Shown here: positions 1 through 7,631 of the stretch, in pieces | Layout: each line of letters starts with the position of its first letter | Position numbering within the stretch: the first letter of the stretch is position 1 | Virus record (IMG/VR): IMGVR_UViG_3300047557_002951 | Span: 95,557-159,556 of that record | Length of the DNA: 64,000 nt | DNA from: a virus | Direction: 5' to 3' (one strand) | Notes under the pieces: generated by a model | Told to the model about the DNA's origin: nothing | The model's input: the letters and a program-made list of their open reading frames with translations, nothing else | The model's database searches: none | Translations under genes and position numbers: made by a program

Positions 1-336
1 CTTCCTTCTGCCTGGTCTCTTGTCATAAAGATATTTTTCGGTATCGGTCAAAATTGAGTCCAGGTAGTTTCGAATTTTACGAGCAAAAGGTTTTGATAAG
101 TATCCATATGCTTCTCTTAATTGCTTATGAATTTCGTCCTGTCCTCCTTCCAAATATGTATCTAAATCTTCCACCAAGAGTTTTAAATTGATTGCAGTGG
201 AACTTTCAAGAAATTGTTTAGCTTCTGCTCTTTTAGCTTCTTTCCCTCTGAGGTACTGATAGAAATTCATGACAAATTTTTGCTCGGAGAAAGCATAGTC
301 AATTGCTTTTTCTACATCAAAACAATACTCTTCCAT
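1..336 (-). CDS. Unknown protein, 3' end cut by window edge
   Basis: The first 112 residues are visible and the frame stays open to the window edge. The protein starts MEEYCFDVEKA and is mostly charged and helical, with no motif I recognise; the visible part ends in a basic stretch (RPGRRK). Its ATG follows the TAG of the glutaredoxin gene without a spacer (TAGATG), so the two are probably translated together. I infer a cytoplasmic accessory protein and assign no function. Confidence 0.7.
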   Translation of the reverse strand, partial: MEEYCFDVEKAIDYAFSEQKFVMNFYQYLRGKEAKRAEAKQFLESSTAINLKLLVEDLDTYLEGGQDEIHKQLREAYGYLSKPFARKIRNYLDSILTDTEKYLYDKRPGRRK

Positions 337-573
337 CTAGACAATTCCGTTTTCCTTTAGGTATTTTACTGTGTCTGTGCATCCACCTAGATGCAAATCA
401 TTCATAATAACCTGAGGAAAAGTAGAGCCATTACCAAATTCAGCATAAAAGTCATCTCTGGAAAAATGTTCTCCAAGAGTATAAACAACATAGTCAGATC
501 CGGCAAGATTCAAAACTTGCTTGATCTTTTCGCAATACGGACAACCGTTTTTTGAATATACAGTAAATTTCAT
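337..573 (-). CDS. nrdC: Glutaredoxin
   Basis: A 78-residue protein of normal glutaredoxin length. The redox motif CPYC lies near residue 12 after the first beta strand (MKFTVYSKNGCPYC), and the TFPQV cis-proline segment and a GGCTD helix cap follow, as in the family. In T4-like phages this protein reduces the phage ribonucleotide reductase, which here lies far away near 40-43 kb. A longer reading with 21 extra residues upstream exists, but it would overlap the neighbour and lacks homology-like character, so I chose the inner ATG. The preceding gene ends one base upstream of this ATG. Confidence 0.9.
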   Translation of the reverse strand: MKFTVYSKNGCPYCEKIKQVLNLAGSDYVVYTLGEHFSRDDFYAEFGNGSTFPQVIMNDLHLGGCTDTVKYLKENGIV

Positions 574-574
574 T

Positions 575-802
575 TTAATAATTTGTTGGGGTTTCTCGAA
601 CAGTAAGATTTCCTTTTCCTTCAAGGCTACGAACAAAGAGCTCTGTAAACCTTTCCATTTTCATATAATGAACTGATGCAGGATGTTCATTGATTGCATT
701 TTTAAGAACATTAAGTTCATTCCACTCATCGTCAGAAAGCATAGAGTTTTCAGTAACATCCATTACATTATAACACATTTCATTATTATGTATTGAAATC
801 AT
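575..802 (-). CDS. Small unknown protein
   Basis: 75 residues, acidic, no membrane segment and no recognised domain. It ends one base before the glutaredoxin start, so it is probably the first gene of a short operon with glutaredoxin and the truncated gene. A second in-frame ATG at residue 9 could also be the start. Function unknown. Confidence 0.6.
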   Translation of the reverse strand: MISIHNNEMCYNVMDVTENSMLSDDEWNELNVLKNAINEHPASVHYMKMERFTELFVRSLEGKGNLTVRETPTNY

Positions 803-821
803 AACTTTATCTTAAGATTTC

Positions 822-1061
822 TCAGAACAATCCACCAAAAAATGAAGACCCACCATTTCCGTCTTTCTTCATTTTATCGGTGATTTCTTCAATCTTATCT
901 GAAAATTCTTCAATCTTCATAATGCGATCGATACCAACTACAAGCTCTGAAATTGCATGAGCGATATTTGATTTTTCAGATCTTGCAGCATTAGCAAGTG
1001 CAGAACGAAGATAGCTTTGTGCTTCTTCGAGGTTTTCTTTTACATTCTTTGAGAGTGCCAT
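822..1061 (-). CDS. Small coiled-coil protein with Gly/Phe tail
   Basis: 79 residues. Residues 1-65 are predicted by eye to be one long amphipathic helix (NLEEAQSYLRSALANAA then repeated I/L with K/E). The C-terminus is a flexible GNGGSSFFGGLF tail. A good ribosome site, GAGGAG, precedes the ATG. Similar glycine-phenylalanine tails occur in proteins that dock on partners, but this is only an impression. Function unknown. Confidence 0.65.
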   Translation of the reverse strand: MALSKNVKENLEEAQSYLRSALANAARSEKSNIAHAISELVVGIDRIMKIEEFSDKIEEITDKMKKDGNGGSSFFGGLF

Positions 1062-1127
1062 GTGTGCTCCTCGATTACTTTACTATTTTAGCAGTTTGAT
1101 GGCTCAATGGTAGTGCGGATGACCGCC

Positions 1128-1706
1128 CTAAATCTTACGCAGTTCAAATGTACCATCTTTGCGGTCGATCCAGATCAGTTGATCATTTTCTTTCCAATTG
1201 ACTTGATCTAGAAGATCATCAGGAAGTTGAATGAAATAGTTGTCAATTCCTTCCTCAATTTGTTGCTGTACCGGAAGTAGCCATTTAGTTACTTTGTTGT
1301 GTTTAGGTTCTACTTTGCTACACATTTCATTCAATTGTTCTTCGGTATAACGAAGTGCTTCCATATCACTATGTCCCCAAGGAGGCATAAGATCTTCTAC
1401 CGTAGGTTCTTCGAATTTTTTATGTTCTTCGGGATAATAATTTTCTTCCCAAAAACTAGTCCAGGCTTTTTGGGATTCTGGCGATTTATCTTGCTGGTTA
1501 GAAACATGATCAACTCCATTGCCATTCAGAAGTGCCAGAAGTTCATAACAGTGTTCAGTCCGATTCTTATAAGTATAGTAATTATCTAGAACCACTGACT
1601 TAATGACATCATAAATTTCTTGTGGTGATGCTCCACTAGAGTTAATGGCATCTTCTACCCACTTTTCTAGATTTTCAAATGAATATTTTTTGTAATCAAA
1701 ACTCAT
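1128..1706 (-). CDS. Conserved cyanophage-type protein with AbrB-like C-terminus
   Basis: 192 residues. Residues 1-60 are helical. The middle (about 65-115) is rich in W, P, E and N. The last 45 residues read like an AbrB/SpoVT swapped-hairpin fold (YFIQLPDDLL, then a WKENDQLIW strand and an FELRKI end), a DNA-binding fold. I infer a possible transcription-linked role; the family is not certain. The start overlaps the stop of the upstream gene by 4 bases (ATGA). Confidence 0.75.
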   Translation of the reverse strand: MSFDYKKYSFENLEKWVEDAINSSGASPQEIYDVIKSVVLDNYYTYKNRTEHCYELLALLNGNGVDHVSNQQDKSPESQKAWTSFWEENYYPEEHKKFEEPTVEDLMPPWGHSDMEALRYTEEQLNEMCSKVEPKHNKVTKWLLPVQQQIEEGIDNYFIQLPDDLLDQVNWKENDQLIWIDRKDGTFELRKI

Positions 1707-1912
1707 GATTGATTCCCCAACATTTCAATTTTATTGTGAAGTTCATAAAGTTGATTTGATGTCTCTATTGATTCTATTTCTAAATCTTTAATTCGTTGGG
1801 CAAGATTCGCAACAATATCCATTACAGAATACTCAACTCCAGTAATTTCATCAGACATCTTGAAGTCGGTTTTTTCATAGTCCTGTATAAAACGATCAAT
1901 AAATTGTTTCAT
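1703..1912 (-). CDS. Small coiled-coil protein
   Basis: 69 residues. A long C-terminal helix (VANLAQRIKDLEIESIETS and on) has heptad-like L/I spacing. It overlaps both neighbours by 4 bases, which indicates translational coupling. No recognised family. Confidence 0.65.
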   Translation of the reverse strand: MKQFIDRFIQDYEKTDFKMSDEITGVEYSVMDIVANLAQRIKDLEIESIETSNQLYELHNKIEMLGNQS

Positions 1913-2193
1913 AATTTAATTTGACGAAAAGGAATGTTTAGTGTGTCTTCATATTTAAGTGGACATCCATCGGTAGATCCAAACTTTGCTACCCACTTAC
2001 GCAGAAGCATTCTAGCATACTCTGGACGGATTGAGAAGGCTTGAGTTCGTATTTGGAAGTATTCCGGTGACTTCTTAGGAAAATCTTCTGCTGAGGCCAG
2101 AATAGAGTATTCTAGTTCGTTTAAGGAAGTAAGAAAAGTGTTTTTGTTTTCTTCGGTTGGATTTTCGATTACAAGATCAATCAGTTCATACAT
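1909..2193 (-). CDS. Unknown protein
   Basis: 94 residues, helical, containing FPKKSPEYFQIRTQAFSIRP and an RMLLRKWVAKFGS segment. It overlaps the next gene by 4 bases and the upstream gene by 8. No recognised domain. It belongs to the cluster of short overlapping genes that is typical of early regions of T4-like phages. Confidence 0.6.
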   Translation of the reverse strand: MYELIDLVIENPTEENKNTFLTSLNELEYSILASAEDFPKKSPEYFQIRTQAFSIRPEYARMLLRKWVAKFGSTDGCPLKYEDTLNIPFRQIKL

Positions 2194-2386
2194 AATGAAT
2201 CTTTTTCTGTGGATTGTTTAATTGCTTTTTGATAAATTTTGTTGCCGATTCTAGTGAATGGAATTTTACTATTTTTGGAAATACTTCCATTTCCATAAAA
2301 TTAAGCCATAAAAACCATTTCCTATATTGTGGGAAAAAGCAGACCTCACCACTAAGATCTGCTTCCTCTATAATTCGGTACTTCAT
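2186..2386 (-). CDS. Small unknown protein
   Basis: 66 residues beginning MKYRIIEEADLSG, with an aromatic stretch (QYRKWFLWLNFME) in the middle and a lysine-rich end. This resembles short phage proteins that copy a host-type query domain, but no family is recognised. It overlaps its neighbours by 4 to 8 bases. Confidence 0.6.
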   Translation of the reverse strand: MKYRIIEEADLSGEVCFFPQYRKWFLWLNFMEMEVFPKIVKFHSLESATKFIKKQLNNPQKKIHYV

Positions 2387-2595
2387 TGTTGTTGGTAGAT
2401 GATTGGTTTATTGTACTCAATGTCATTCCAATGTCGCACCACTCCAGCAATAATGAAACAATTTGTAATGAGATAAGAAAGAAAGATTATGGTTCTAACA
2501 ATGGCGATCACATCAGATTCTCTATCACATTTTGATGCTTTCTCTCCAAGTGCTTTTGCCCACCATCGCCAGGCTGTATTACGCTTTAATTTCAT
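2383..2595 (-). CDS. Small membrane protein
   Basis: 70 residues. A single hydrophobic span of about 20 residues (IVRTIIFLSYLITNCFIIAG, roughly residues 28-47) is flanked by a basic N-terminus (MKLKRNTAWRWWAK) and a polar tail. The charge pattern suggests the N-terminus stays inside. Function unknown. Confidence 0.6.
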   Translation of the reverse strand: MKLKRNTAWRWWAKALGEKASKCDRESDVIAIVRTIIFLSYLITNCFIIAGVVRHWNDIEYNKPIIYQQQ

Positions 2596-2755
2596 TTGAT
2601 GCTCTTCCTAATTCCCAAGCAATATTCATCCACTCACGAAGTATTACATTTTTACGAAATGGGTCAGGACATTTTGCATCAGAAAAAAATCGTTCGGAAC
2701 GAAAGCTGTAACCTTCAAGTTCATCAAACCAATCTTCAAATGTTTTGTACTTCAT
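2579..2755 (-). CDS. Small unknown protein
   Basis: 58 residues starting MKYKTFEDWFDELEGYS, with a central CPDPFRKN. I chose the inner ATG because the longer version starts with GTG and overlaps the upstream gene far more. It overlaps the upstream gene by 20 bases and the downstream gene by 17. The FEDWFDELE opening is seen in several small phage proteins; function unknown. Confidence 0.6.
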   Translation of the reverse strand: MKYKTFEDWFDELEGYSFRSERFFSDAKCPDPFRKNVILREWMNIAWELGRASNEIKA

Positions 2756-2999
2756 TGTTTCGTTTTCTTTCTTTTGTTTCACTAATTGTATAATCCTTTT
2801 TATTTAACTTATAGCGAGTAATGTATTTGTCTAAATGTTCCTGACAAACAAAGTAACAAACTTTTTCTTCCTTTCCGTCCTTATGAACAAGAGTCAGTGG
2901 AAAACACTCATGAAAAGATGGAGTCTCAATGACTATTTGTTCTTTTGGTGGCTGTCTCTTACTTTGTGGTTTTACTTTGACTGGCTTTTTCTTTTTCAT
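2736..2999 (-). CDS. Small basic N-terminal protein
   Basis: 87 residues. The first 20 residues are almost all K, P, R and Q (MKKKKPVKVKPQ); the rest holds a CYFVC motif and a K/R-rich tail. A role in nucleic acid binding is plausible but not shown. The only start lies 41 bases inside the end of the upstream small gene, an unusually deep overlap for this region. Confidence 0.5.
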   Translation of the reverse strand: MKKKKPVKVKPQSKRQPPKEQIVIETPSFHECFPLTLVHKDGKEEKVCYFVCQEHLDKYITRYKLNKKDYTISETKERKRNNEVQNI

Positions 3000-3129
3000 T
3001 TAGTACAGATTGATAATAACGATTATAAGCAAGAAACCGATTCATACTTGGAGTAACCCCCAATGATTCACAGCAACGAATATATGATAAAAATTCATAC
3101 CAAGGTGATGTTGAATCTGTGTCACTCAT
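2959..3129 (-). CDS. Small unknown protein (56 aa)
   Basis: Reads MSDTDSTSPWYEFLSYIRCC and ends in KASQSKTTK. The ATG overlaps the TGA of the upstream gene (ATGA), the usual coupling in this region. The segment YEFLSYIRCCESLG is helical. It was found by reading the gap on the minus strand. No family recognised. Confidence 0.55.
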   Translation of the reverse strand: MSDTDSTSPWYEFLSYIRCCESLGVTPSMNRFLAYNRYYQSVLNEKEKASQSKTTK

Positions 3130-3341
3130 AACTTATACTCAATCTCTCCAGAATAAGTAGATTGCTGCCCCCATCCTTCTTGAATGCCTTTTAGATAAAA
3201 CCGAGTGGCTTTAATACATTCTTCCTCAGTAAGGCTTGTAATCAATCCTTTATCATCTTTATCAAAACTCTTCCAAGTTCCCCATCGCGCCTTCTCAACA
3301 TAGAAGGTACCGTCATCAATCCAGTTCTTTTGATGTTCCAT
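3126..3341 (-). CDS. Conserved small cyanophage-type protein
   Basis: 71 residues with W-rich strands (KNWIDDGTFYVEKARWGTW) and an EEECIKATRFYLKG helix, which suggests a small folded alpha/beta domain. It overlaps the upstream gene's end by 26 bases. Function unknown. Confidence 0.65.
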   Translation of the reverse strand: MEHQKNWIDDGTFYVEKARWGTWKSFDKDDKGLITSLTEEECIKATRFYLKGIQEGWGQQSTYSGEIEYKL

Positions 3342-3921
3342 AATACATCATATCCTCACGATAACGAGTAATCACAGCAGAAGCAAATTCAACAAAATTA
3401 TCCATATTAGCCTGTAGTTGATCTTCACTGCAATCAAAATTGTTTGTAATTCTTTCGATCATATCTTCACTTGGAAGCTGACACATCAGAAGAGAAAGAA
3501 CCGCAATTAGATAACATGCAGTATTGTGCGCAGGGCTGACATCTCTCATGGTAAGAATGACATCAAATGTGCTGGGAATTCCTTCTTCTTCGTCACCATC
3601 TTCATCTGCACCATAAGCAGCAATAGCACCCATACCACAAATCCAGATCAATTCAAAACACATAAAGTTTTGATCATCGGGAGAAATTAGAATTAGTTCT
3701 TCTTTTGTTGGAACTTTACCATTTCGGAGATCATCGACGATTTGATCTGGGACATCCTCAAGTTCAAAATCTGGTGGAATGCAATCCGCGAGATCATGAC
3801 GATACATCAGACAGCTTAAAAAATCATAAGTAAAATCAGTAATTTCTTCTCCTTCTTTTTTAATGTCATTAATTCTCGACTGAAGAGACTTCAGATCGAT
3901 CGAATTGGATTCGGTGCTCAT
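3316..3921 (-). CDS. Unknown acidic protein
   Basis: 201 residues, strongly acidic and helical. Residues 25-60 (DFTYDFLSCLMYRHDLADC) and 120-200 are packed helices; an acidic loop (YGADEDGDEEEG) lies at about 110-120. No catalytic motif is visible. The start overlaps the upstream stop by 4 bases. The acidic loop could bind a divalent cation; this is speculation. Confidence 0.7.
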   Translation of the reverse strand: MSTESNSIDLKSLQSRINDIKKEGEEITDFTYDFLSCLMYRHDLADCIPPDFELEDVPDQIVDDLRNGKVPTKEELILISPDDQNFMCFELIWICGMGAIAAYGADEDGDEEEGIPSTFDVILTMRDVSPAHNTACYLIAVLSLLMCQLPSEDMIERITNNFDCSEDQLQANMDNFVEFASAVITRYREDMMYYGTSKELD

Positions 3922-4190
3922 TGCGTTTTCGATTCAGACTCCATACTAACATGAGACTCATGGGCTGTCAACTCCTCAAGCAGGTCTTGTGCCAGTTTTT
4001 CATATTTCCACTTCATAATCAAATTAGTTATTGGATTTCTTGGATGAAAACGAATCATCCAATAGAATCGTTCTAGTTTAATTTGAAATAATTTAAACAA
4101 TAAAACAATCGCATCGGATACATTTTTATCCACTACAATAGCATAACCCAAAATAGAAAAAATAAACAACAAAGAGTAATATAAACTCAT
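3918..4190 (-). CDS. Small membrane-anchored protein
   Basis: 90 residues. Residues 1-21 form a hydrophobic segment (LYYSLLFIFSILGYAIVV) without a cleavage site, probably an N-terminal membrane anchor; the rest is amphipathic with many aromatics. It overlaps both neighbours by 4 bases. Function unknown. Confidence 0.6.
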   Translation of the reverse strand: MSLYYSLLFIFSILGYAIVVDKNVSDAIVLLFKLFQIKLERFYWMIRFHPRNPITNLIMKWKYEKLAQDLLEELTAHESHVSMESESKTQ

Positions 4191-4375
4191 AAGTTCGATT
4201 CTCCACTAATTGTGCGTCTTAAGTTCTGTAGATATTCAAGAACAAAATCTTGCCAAACAGTCAACTCAGAATCACATTCAAGTTTTTTTGCTCGCATTCT
4301 GATCTCATTGTGTGGAGTGCGGACATCTTCGATGAGGAGATCAATCGCCTCAAGTTGTTTATTTTTTGTTGTCAT
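4187..4375 (-). CDS. Small unknown protein
   Basis: 62 residues, predicted helical (KQLEAIDLLIEDVRTP, WQDFVLEYLQNLRR). Coupled to the next gene by a 4-base overlap. No family recognised. Confidence 0.6.
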   Translation of the reverse strand: MTTKNKQLEAIDLLIEDVRTPHNEIRMRAKKLECDSELTVWQDFVLEYLQNLRRTISGESNL

Positions 4376-4532
4376 TTTGGATTAAAATCGGACAGCTTGG
4401 AATTACTTTTTTTATTTCTTTTTTTATTTCGATCTTTTGTGTTGGTGTCAACCCAATTACATTTTGCAATCGATTGAATATCTCAACTACTTGTGAGCAA
4501 CTTATAATTGCGATCGAAAAAATTTCCAACAT
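4359..4532 (-). CDS. Small unknown protein (57 aa)
   Basis: Starts MLEIFSIAIISCSQVV, has a lysine-rich middle (KIEIKKEIKKVIP) and ends QNDNKK. The ATG shares bases with the upstream TGA (TGATG). The N-terminal 16 residues are hydrophobic and could act as a weak membrane segment. Found by reading the gap between neighbours. Confidence 0.5.
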   Translation of the reverse strand: MLEIFSIAIISCSQVVEIFNRLQNVIGLTPTQKIEIKKEIKKVIPSCPILIQNDNKK

Positions 4533-4843
4533 CAGTCTCTTCGCATTGAATCATCATCATTCTTAAAGAAATTATAAAGATCATCAACTGACATTGAAGA
4601 ATCTAGATGAGTAGATGGATCTGGATTTCCTAGATCCATGATCTGCATAAACTCATCCAAACTTCCGTCTTCTCCTTTTCCTTGTACCGCAACTCTTCGT
4701 GCCTTACGAATAATTCCAGCAGCAGATCGATTTGCTTTTGACCATTTTTCGGCAAAAATCATATCTTCTAAACTCACTTCTTCGCCATTTTCAATTCGAG
4801 TTGCAATCTGTTCTAGGCGAAGTCGTGTTTGCGTTGATAGCAT
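4532..4843 (-). CDS. Conserved cyanophage-type protein
   Basis: 103 residues. Helical N-terminal half (TRLRLEQIATRIENGEEVSL, then a basic NRSAAGIIRKARR) and an acidic C-terminus ending FFKNDDDSMRRD. The basic helix next to an acidic tail is a pattern seen in small regulators, but no family is recognised. Confidence 0.65.
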   Translation of the reverse strand: MLSTQTRLRLEQIATRIENGEEVSLEDMIFAEKWSKANRSAAGIIRKARRVAVQGKGEDGSLDEFMQIMDLGNPDPSTHLDSSMSVDDLYNFFKNDDDSMRRD

Positions 4844-4865
4844 AATGTCTCCTAATAAACAATAT

Positions 4866-5087
4866 TTATTTGGTCTTCCTTGGCTTTCTTATCTTAGAAG
4901 TGGAAGAAGATGAGTCAATAAAGATGGTGCCAATTCCTGGTTTGGCTCGATGATTTTCAATAAATTTTTTTGCTTGTAATTCTGTATTAACAACTTCTAA
5001 CTGTTCATTGTTAAAAATGATCATTAGCTGTTTCTTTCCATAAGGAACAACAGCATAATGATCTTGTGTGATAAATCCTTTTTTCAT
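4866..5087 (-). CDS. Small unknown protein
   Basis: 73 residues with alternating hydrophobic strands (HYAVVPYGKKQLMIIFNNEQ) and a Ser/Lys-rich tail. It overlaps the HNH gene stop by 4 bases, so the two are co-translated. Function unknown. Confidence 0.6.
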   Translation of the reverse strand: MKKGFITQDHYAVVPYGKKQLMIIFNNEQLEVVNTELQAKKFIENHRAKPGIGTIFIDSSSSTSKIRKPRKTK

Positions 5088-5452
5088 AAAATATTTTTAC
5101 GAGGTCTATAGACTCTCAATTCTTGTTTGACTAATTGTGTTCTCCATTCTTCAATTCTATTAAATTTTTCTTCGGTATAAAATTCTTGTTTTGGATACCA
5201 ATCATAAAAGTTCTCATGCGCTTTAGATCTATTACAAGATTCACATGCACAAACTACATTTGTAATGTGATCGGTTCCACCTTTTGCTTGTGGTATGATA
5301 TGATCTATTGTTAGATTTTCCTCAGATTCACAATAAGCACATTTATGTTCCCATTTTTCTTTAATCGATTTTCTCCACAATCTTCTTGCTTCTGATGGAG
5401 ATGATGTTTCTAGGTTATAAAGATAGTCGTCTGATGAATTGTAAAGTTTCAT
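5084..5452 (-). CDS. HNH endonuclease
   Basis: 122 residues. A full HNH core spans residues 35-85: CAYC, then DHIIPQAKGG (the first His of HNH), then NVVCACESCNRSK with the zinc CxxC pair. These are the McrA-type HNH zinc-binding and catalytic features. No separate DNA-binding domain is present. Freestanding HNH genes of this size in T4-like phages are usually homing endonucleases. It is followed by a coupled small gene. The 92-base gap upstream is AT-rich. Confidence 0.85.
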   Translation of the reverse strand: MKLYNSSDDYLYNLETSSPSEARRLWRKSIKEKWEHKCAYCESEENLTIDHIIPQAKGGTDHITNVVCACESCNRSKAHENFYDWYPKQEFYTEEKFNRIEEWRTQLVKQELRVYRPRKNIL

Positions 5453-5544
5453 TCTTTAAATGGGAACTTATAATATCTATAGTTTCTTTAATCGTAATAT
5501 AGATGTAAATGAATTCTATATGATATGAAATATCTTGATCTCTT

Positions 5545-5742
5545 TTAAGAAATTTTTGAACTCTTTTTAGCACAAGCACTCCTCGCCCAAGCACGACTTA
5601 AACTATTTACATAAGAACAAGACTTTTGTTTTTTACCACAATGGGGACACATTTCATTCGGTGGATCTGAAATATATCCCTCAGGAGTATACATCTTCTT
5701 CTTTTTTTGGTTTTCTGATTGTTTTCTTTTCCTATGATTCAT
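5545..5742 (-). CDS. Small zinc-ribbon-like protein
   Basis: 65 residues. Basic N-terminus (MNHRKRKQSENQKKKK), then CPHCGKK and two further cysteines, giving a possible C4 zinc site. SRAWARSAC follows. A role as a nucleic-acid-binding accessory factor is possible. It overlaps the upstream gene by 4 bases. Confidence 0.6.
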   Translation of the reverse strand: MNHRKRKQSENQKKKKMYTPEGYISDPPNEMCPHCGKKQKSCSYVNSLSRAWARSACAKKSSKIS

Positions 5743-6011
5743 ACAATCACTGGTTCTTGTGATCCCTCTGGAAGTTTTTCTCGATGTGGATTAAGTTGAT
5801 CAACTTTACCCATAGGCAATCCAATTTGACCAGGAAGTTGTTTGTCTGTTGTAGATGTTATATCAATTACCTGATCCATAATAAAGCGATAACGACTATA
5901 AGATCTATTATGTGAATCAAATGAAACCATCATGATTGCATCATTAATATCTCCACAATGTGCAATGATTCTGCCACTTTTATTGTCCTTTACTACCCAA
6001 TATTCGTTCAT
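5739..6011 (-). CDS. Small unknown protein
   Basis: 90 residues starting MNEYWVVKDNKSGRIIAHCGD. It resembles a small beta-rich domain (strand YWVVKD, strand GRIIAHC). The upstream in-frame ATG would add seven residues (MKKRLKL). No family recognised. Confidence 0.6.
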   Translation of the reverse strand: MNEYWVVKDNKSGRIIAHCGDINDAIMMVSFDSHNRSYSRYRFIMDQVIDITSTTDKQLPGQIGLPMGKVDQLNPHREKLPEGSQEPVIV

Positions 6012-6120
6012 AAGTTTCAGTCTTTTTTTCATTATACAGCTCTTTTGGCTTTCTGTAAAGACCTGGCCATGTGTCTCTTATGATTTCAGCACATTTATAT
6101 GGTGTCTCTGATGTAATCAT
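5980..6120 (-). CDS. Small unknown protein (46 aa)
   Basis: Reads MITSETPYKCAEIIRDTWPG and ends ILGSKGQ. It starts two bases after the stop of the gene upstream and overlaps the start of the gene downstream by 32 bases. The composition is protein-like (PYKCAEIIRDTWPGLY), but the deep overlap makes it uncertain. Confidence 0.45.
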   Translation of the reverse strand: MITSETPYKCAEIIRDTWPGLYRKPKELYNEKKTETYERILGSKGQ

Positions 6121-6122
6121 CT

Positions 6123-6284
6123 TCAAAGTCTAGATGGCGTGTGGTCAATATCTTTTAACATTTCCTCCAATAATGCACCATATTCTCTAAATCTTCTATC
6201 TCCCGCAATAAAACAACGCTGACGCATCCATACTGCATCTGCAAGAAGTTTTACTTGGTCTTCTGTGAATGTTATGGTTTTCAT
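6123..6284 (-). CDS. Small unknown protein (53 aa)
   Basis: Starts MKTITFTEDQVKLLADAVWM, a strand-helix pattern common in many short cyanophage proteins; the rest includes RQRCFIAGDRRFREYGALLE. Found by reading the gap. A function in binding nucleic acid or a host protein cannot be told from sequence. Confidence 0.6.
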   Translation of the reverse strand: MKTITFTEDQVKLLADAVWMRQRCFIAGDRRFREYGALLEEMLKDIDHTPSRL

Positions 6285-6318
6285 TTTAATATTGTAACTT
6301 TCTTATGTAGAAGAATAA

Positions 6319-6729
6319 TCAATCCCAAGAAATCTGACGAACCCAGAGATCTTTAGTAACTTCAGTAATAGCATATCCAGAAGGAAGTTTTGCGTCTTTA
6401 ACAACTCCAGCGGTTGGACTAGCAACTCGATACTGGTTCTTATATGCTGCTTGACGATCACTATCCCAGGTCATAAATCCTTGAGAACCAAACCAAGACT
6501 TAACAGTATAAGAAATCCCAGATTTATTTACTACTGCTTGAATAATTCGCTTATCTAAAAATCCTTGTTTGTTGCGAATATCAGTAATCTTACAGGTTGC
6601 CTTTTCAATCCAAGGATGATTCCTTTGTCCAAGATACCAACACATTTCAGTGTAAGTATAGGTTTTCTGCTGTGCGTTTGCAGCAAGCGGCGACAAAATC
6701 AGTGCCAGTGCAATCAATGCTTTTTTCAT
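6319..6729 (-). CDS. Secreted protein of unknown function
   Basis: 136 residues. A clear signal peptide, MKKALIALALILSPLAANA, has a likely signal peptidase I site after ANA. The mature part has two cysteines (MCWYLG and ATCKIT) that could form a periplasmic disulfide and an aromatic, basic beta-like pattern (YTVKSWFGSQGFMTWDSD). It probably acts in the host periplasm or envelope. A TATAAT -10 element lies about 25 bases upstream of the ATG. Confidence 0.75.
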   Translation of the reverse strand: MKKALIALALILSPLAANAQQKTYTYTEMCWYLGQRNHPWIEKATCKITDIRNKQGFLDKRIIQAVVNKSGISYTVKSWFGSQGFMTWDSDRQAAYKNQYRVASPTAGVVKDAKLPSGYAITEVTKDLWVRQISWD

Positions 6730-6808
6730 AGTTAAGGAAACTCTGTAAGTATTATAGGCGATATTTCAAGTTTATGAAAGAGGTCTGTGCCAATTTTTAA
6801 GGTGGCGG

Positions 6809-7474
6809 TTATTTCACAAAATACATACGACGACGATACTGCTCACCAGGGCAGTTTTCTAAATGCTCAATCTCTTCATCTGGTAGGAAGTTGACTCCAC
6901 CAAGTAGTTTAGCACCAATAAAGATTTCTGCAGACTTCTCACACATCAAAGTAGCAGCAGCACAATCCTTTTGATAAGGTGATGCTGTAATGATACCATG
7001 ATTCTCTAGAAGAATCAACTTAGGAAAGTATCTGTAGTGGTCTACAAACTCGCCAACATACTTGTCTACATTCTGAAGTAGACGAGCACCAGGAGGAGCA
7101 TAAGGAACCAGGCAGGACAGAACACCGTTTCTTACGATTTGGTCTGGGAACCAACGCTGCGTAGCAAAGTCATTGACCGCAGGAGAGCAGAGTATCTGTG
7201 TAGTCTTTGGTGGGTGTGTATGAGCAATATAGTTAATCTCTGGGAAGTGCTTCATAATCCAAGCATGAAAGAGCACTTCAATACTTGGTTTCTTTTGATT
7301 TGGATTTAGTTGTTGAGCATCAGTATTCACCAGAACTAAATCATCTTCTGATAGTGTATGAAGACTTGTACCACTTGCTTTGATTAAAAAAGTATCCTCT
7401 GTTTTTCTTTCTGATACATTACCTTCACCACAGATAGTATAGTCAGCAATTGTGTGTGCTAAGTCTAAAAGCAT
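6809..7474 (-). CDS. Class II aldolase/epimerase family protein
   Basis: 221 residues, the usual length for FucA/AraD-type enzymes. Visible family marks are GEGNVSER (phosphate loop), KASGTSLHTLSEDD, the metal pair HTHP (about residue 88) and ENHGIITAS with the third metal His (about 160). These enzymes use zinc to cleave or epimerise phosphosugars such as fuculose-1-phosphate or ribulose-5-phosphate. The substrate here is unknown. The gene stands alone, away from the sugar operon at 19-31 kb. As an auxiliary metabolic gene it could alter host pentose or deoxysugar pools during infection. Confidence 0.85.
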   Translation of the reverse strand: MLLDLAHTIADYTICGEGNVSERKTEDTFLIKASGTSLHTLSEDDLVLVNTDAQQLNPNQKKPSIEVLFHAWIMKHFPEINYIAHTHPPKTTQILCSPAVNDFATQRWFPDQIVRNGVLSCLVPYAPPGARLLQNVDKYVGEFVDHYRYFPKLILLENHGIITASPYQKDCAAATLMCEKSAEIFIGAKLLGGVNFLPDEEIEHLENCPGEQYRRRMYFVK

Positions 7475-7549
7475 CGTTAAGTATTGTAAAAAATTATTTA
7501 GAAATTGTACCAGATATTCAAAAGGTTTTGTTTTGATTTCTACAAATAC

Positions 7550-7630
7550 TTAATAATGGTAATGGTCTGTGAGTGATATGAGAGTCATAAAGAAACCGAA
7601 TGCTATGAAGAATATTAGAATTGGGAGCAT
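7550..7630 (-). CDS. Tiny membrane protein (26 aa)
   Basis: Reads MLPILIFFIAFGFFMTLISL followed by TDHYHY. The whole protein is one transmembrane helix with a His/Tyr tail. It starts two bases after the end of the EndoVII-type HNH gene. Size and shape recall photosystem or cytochrome small subunits, but I cannot match it to a specific one. A non-coding origin is possible given its length. Confidence 0.4.
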   Translation of the reverse strand: MLPILIFFIAFGFFMTLISLTDHYHY

Positions 7631-7631
7631 T

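Noticed and set aside
1098-1160. tRNA-like sequence (GGCTCAATGGTAG D-arm pattern and GTTCAAAT T-loop pattern) across the end of the 192-residue gene
   Set aside because: The acceptor, anticodon and T stems do not pair, and most of it lies inside coding sequence. At best a remnant of an old tRNA; not listed as a gene.
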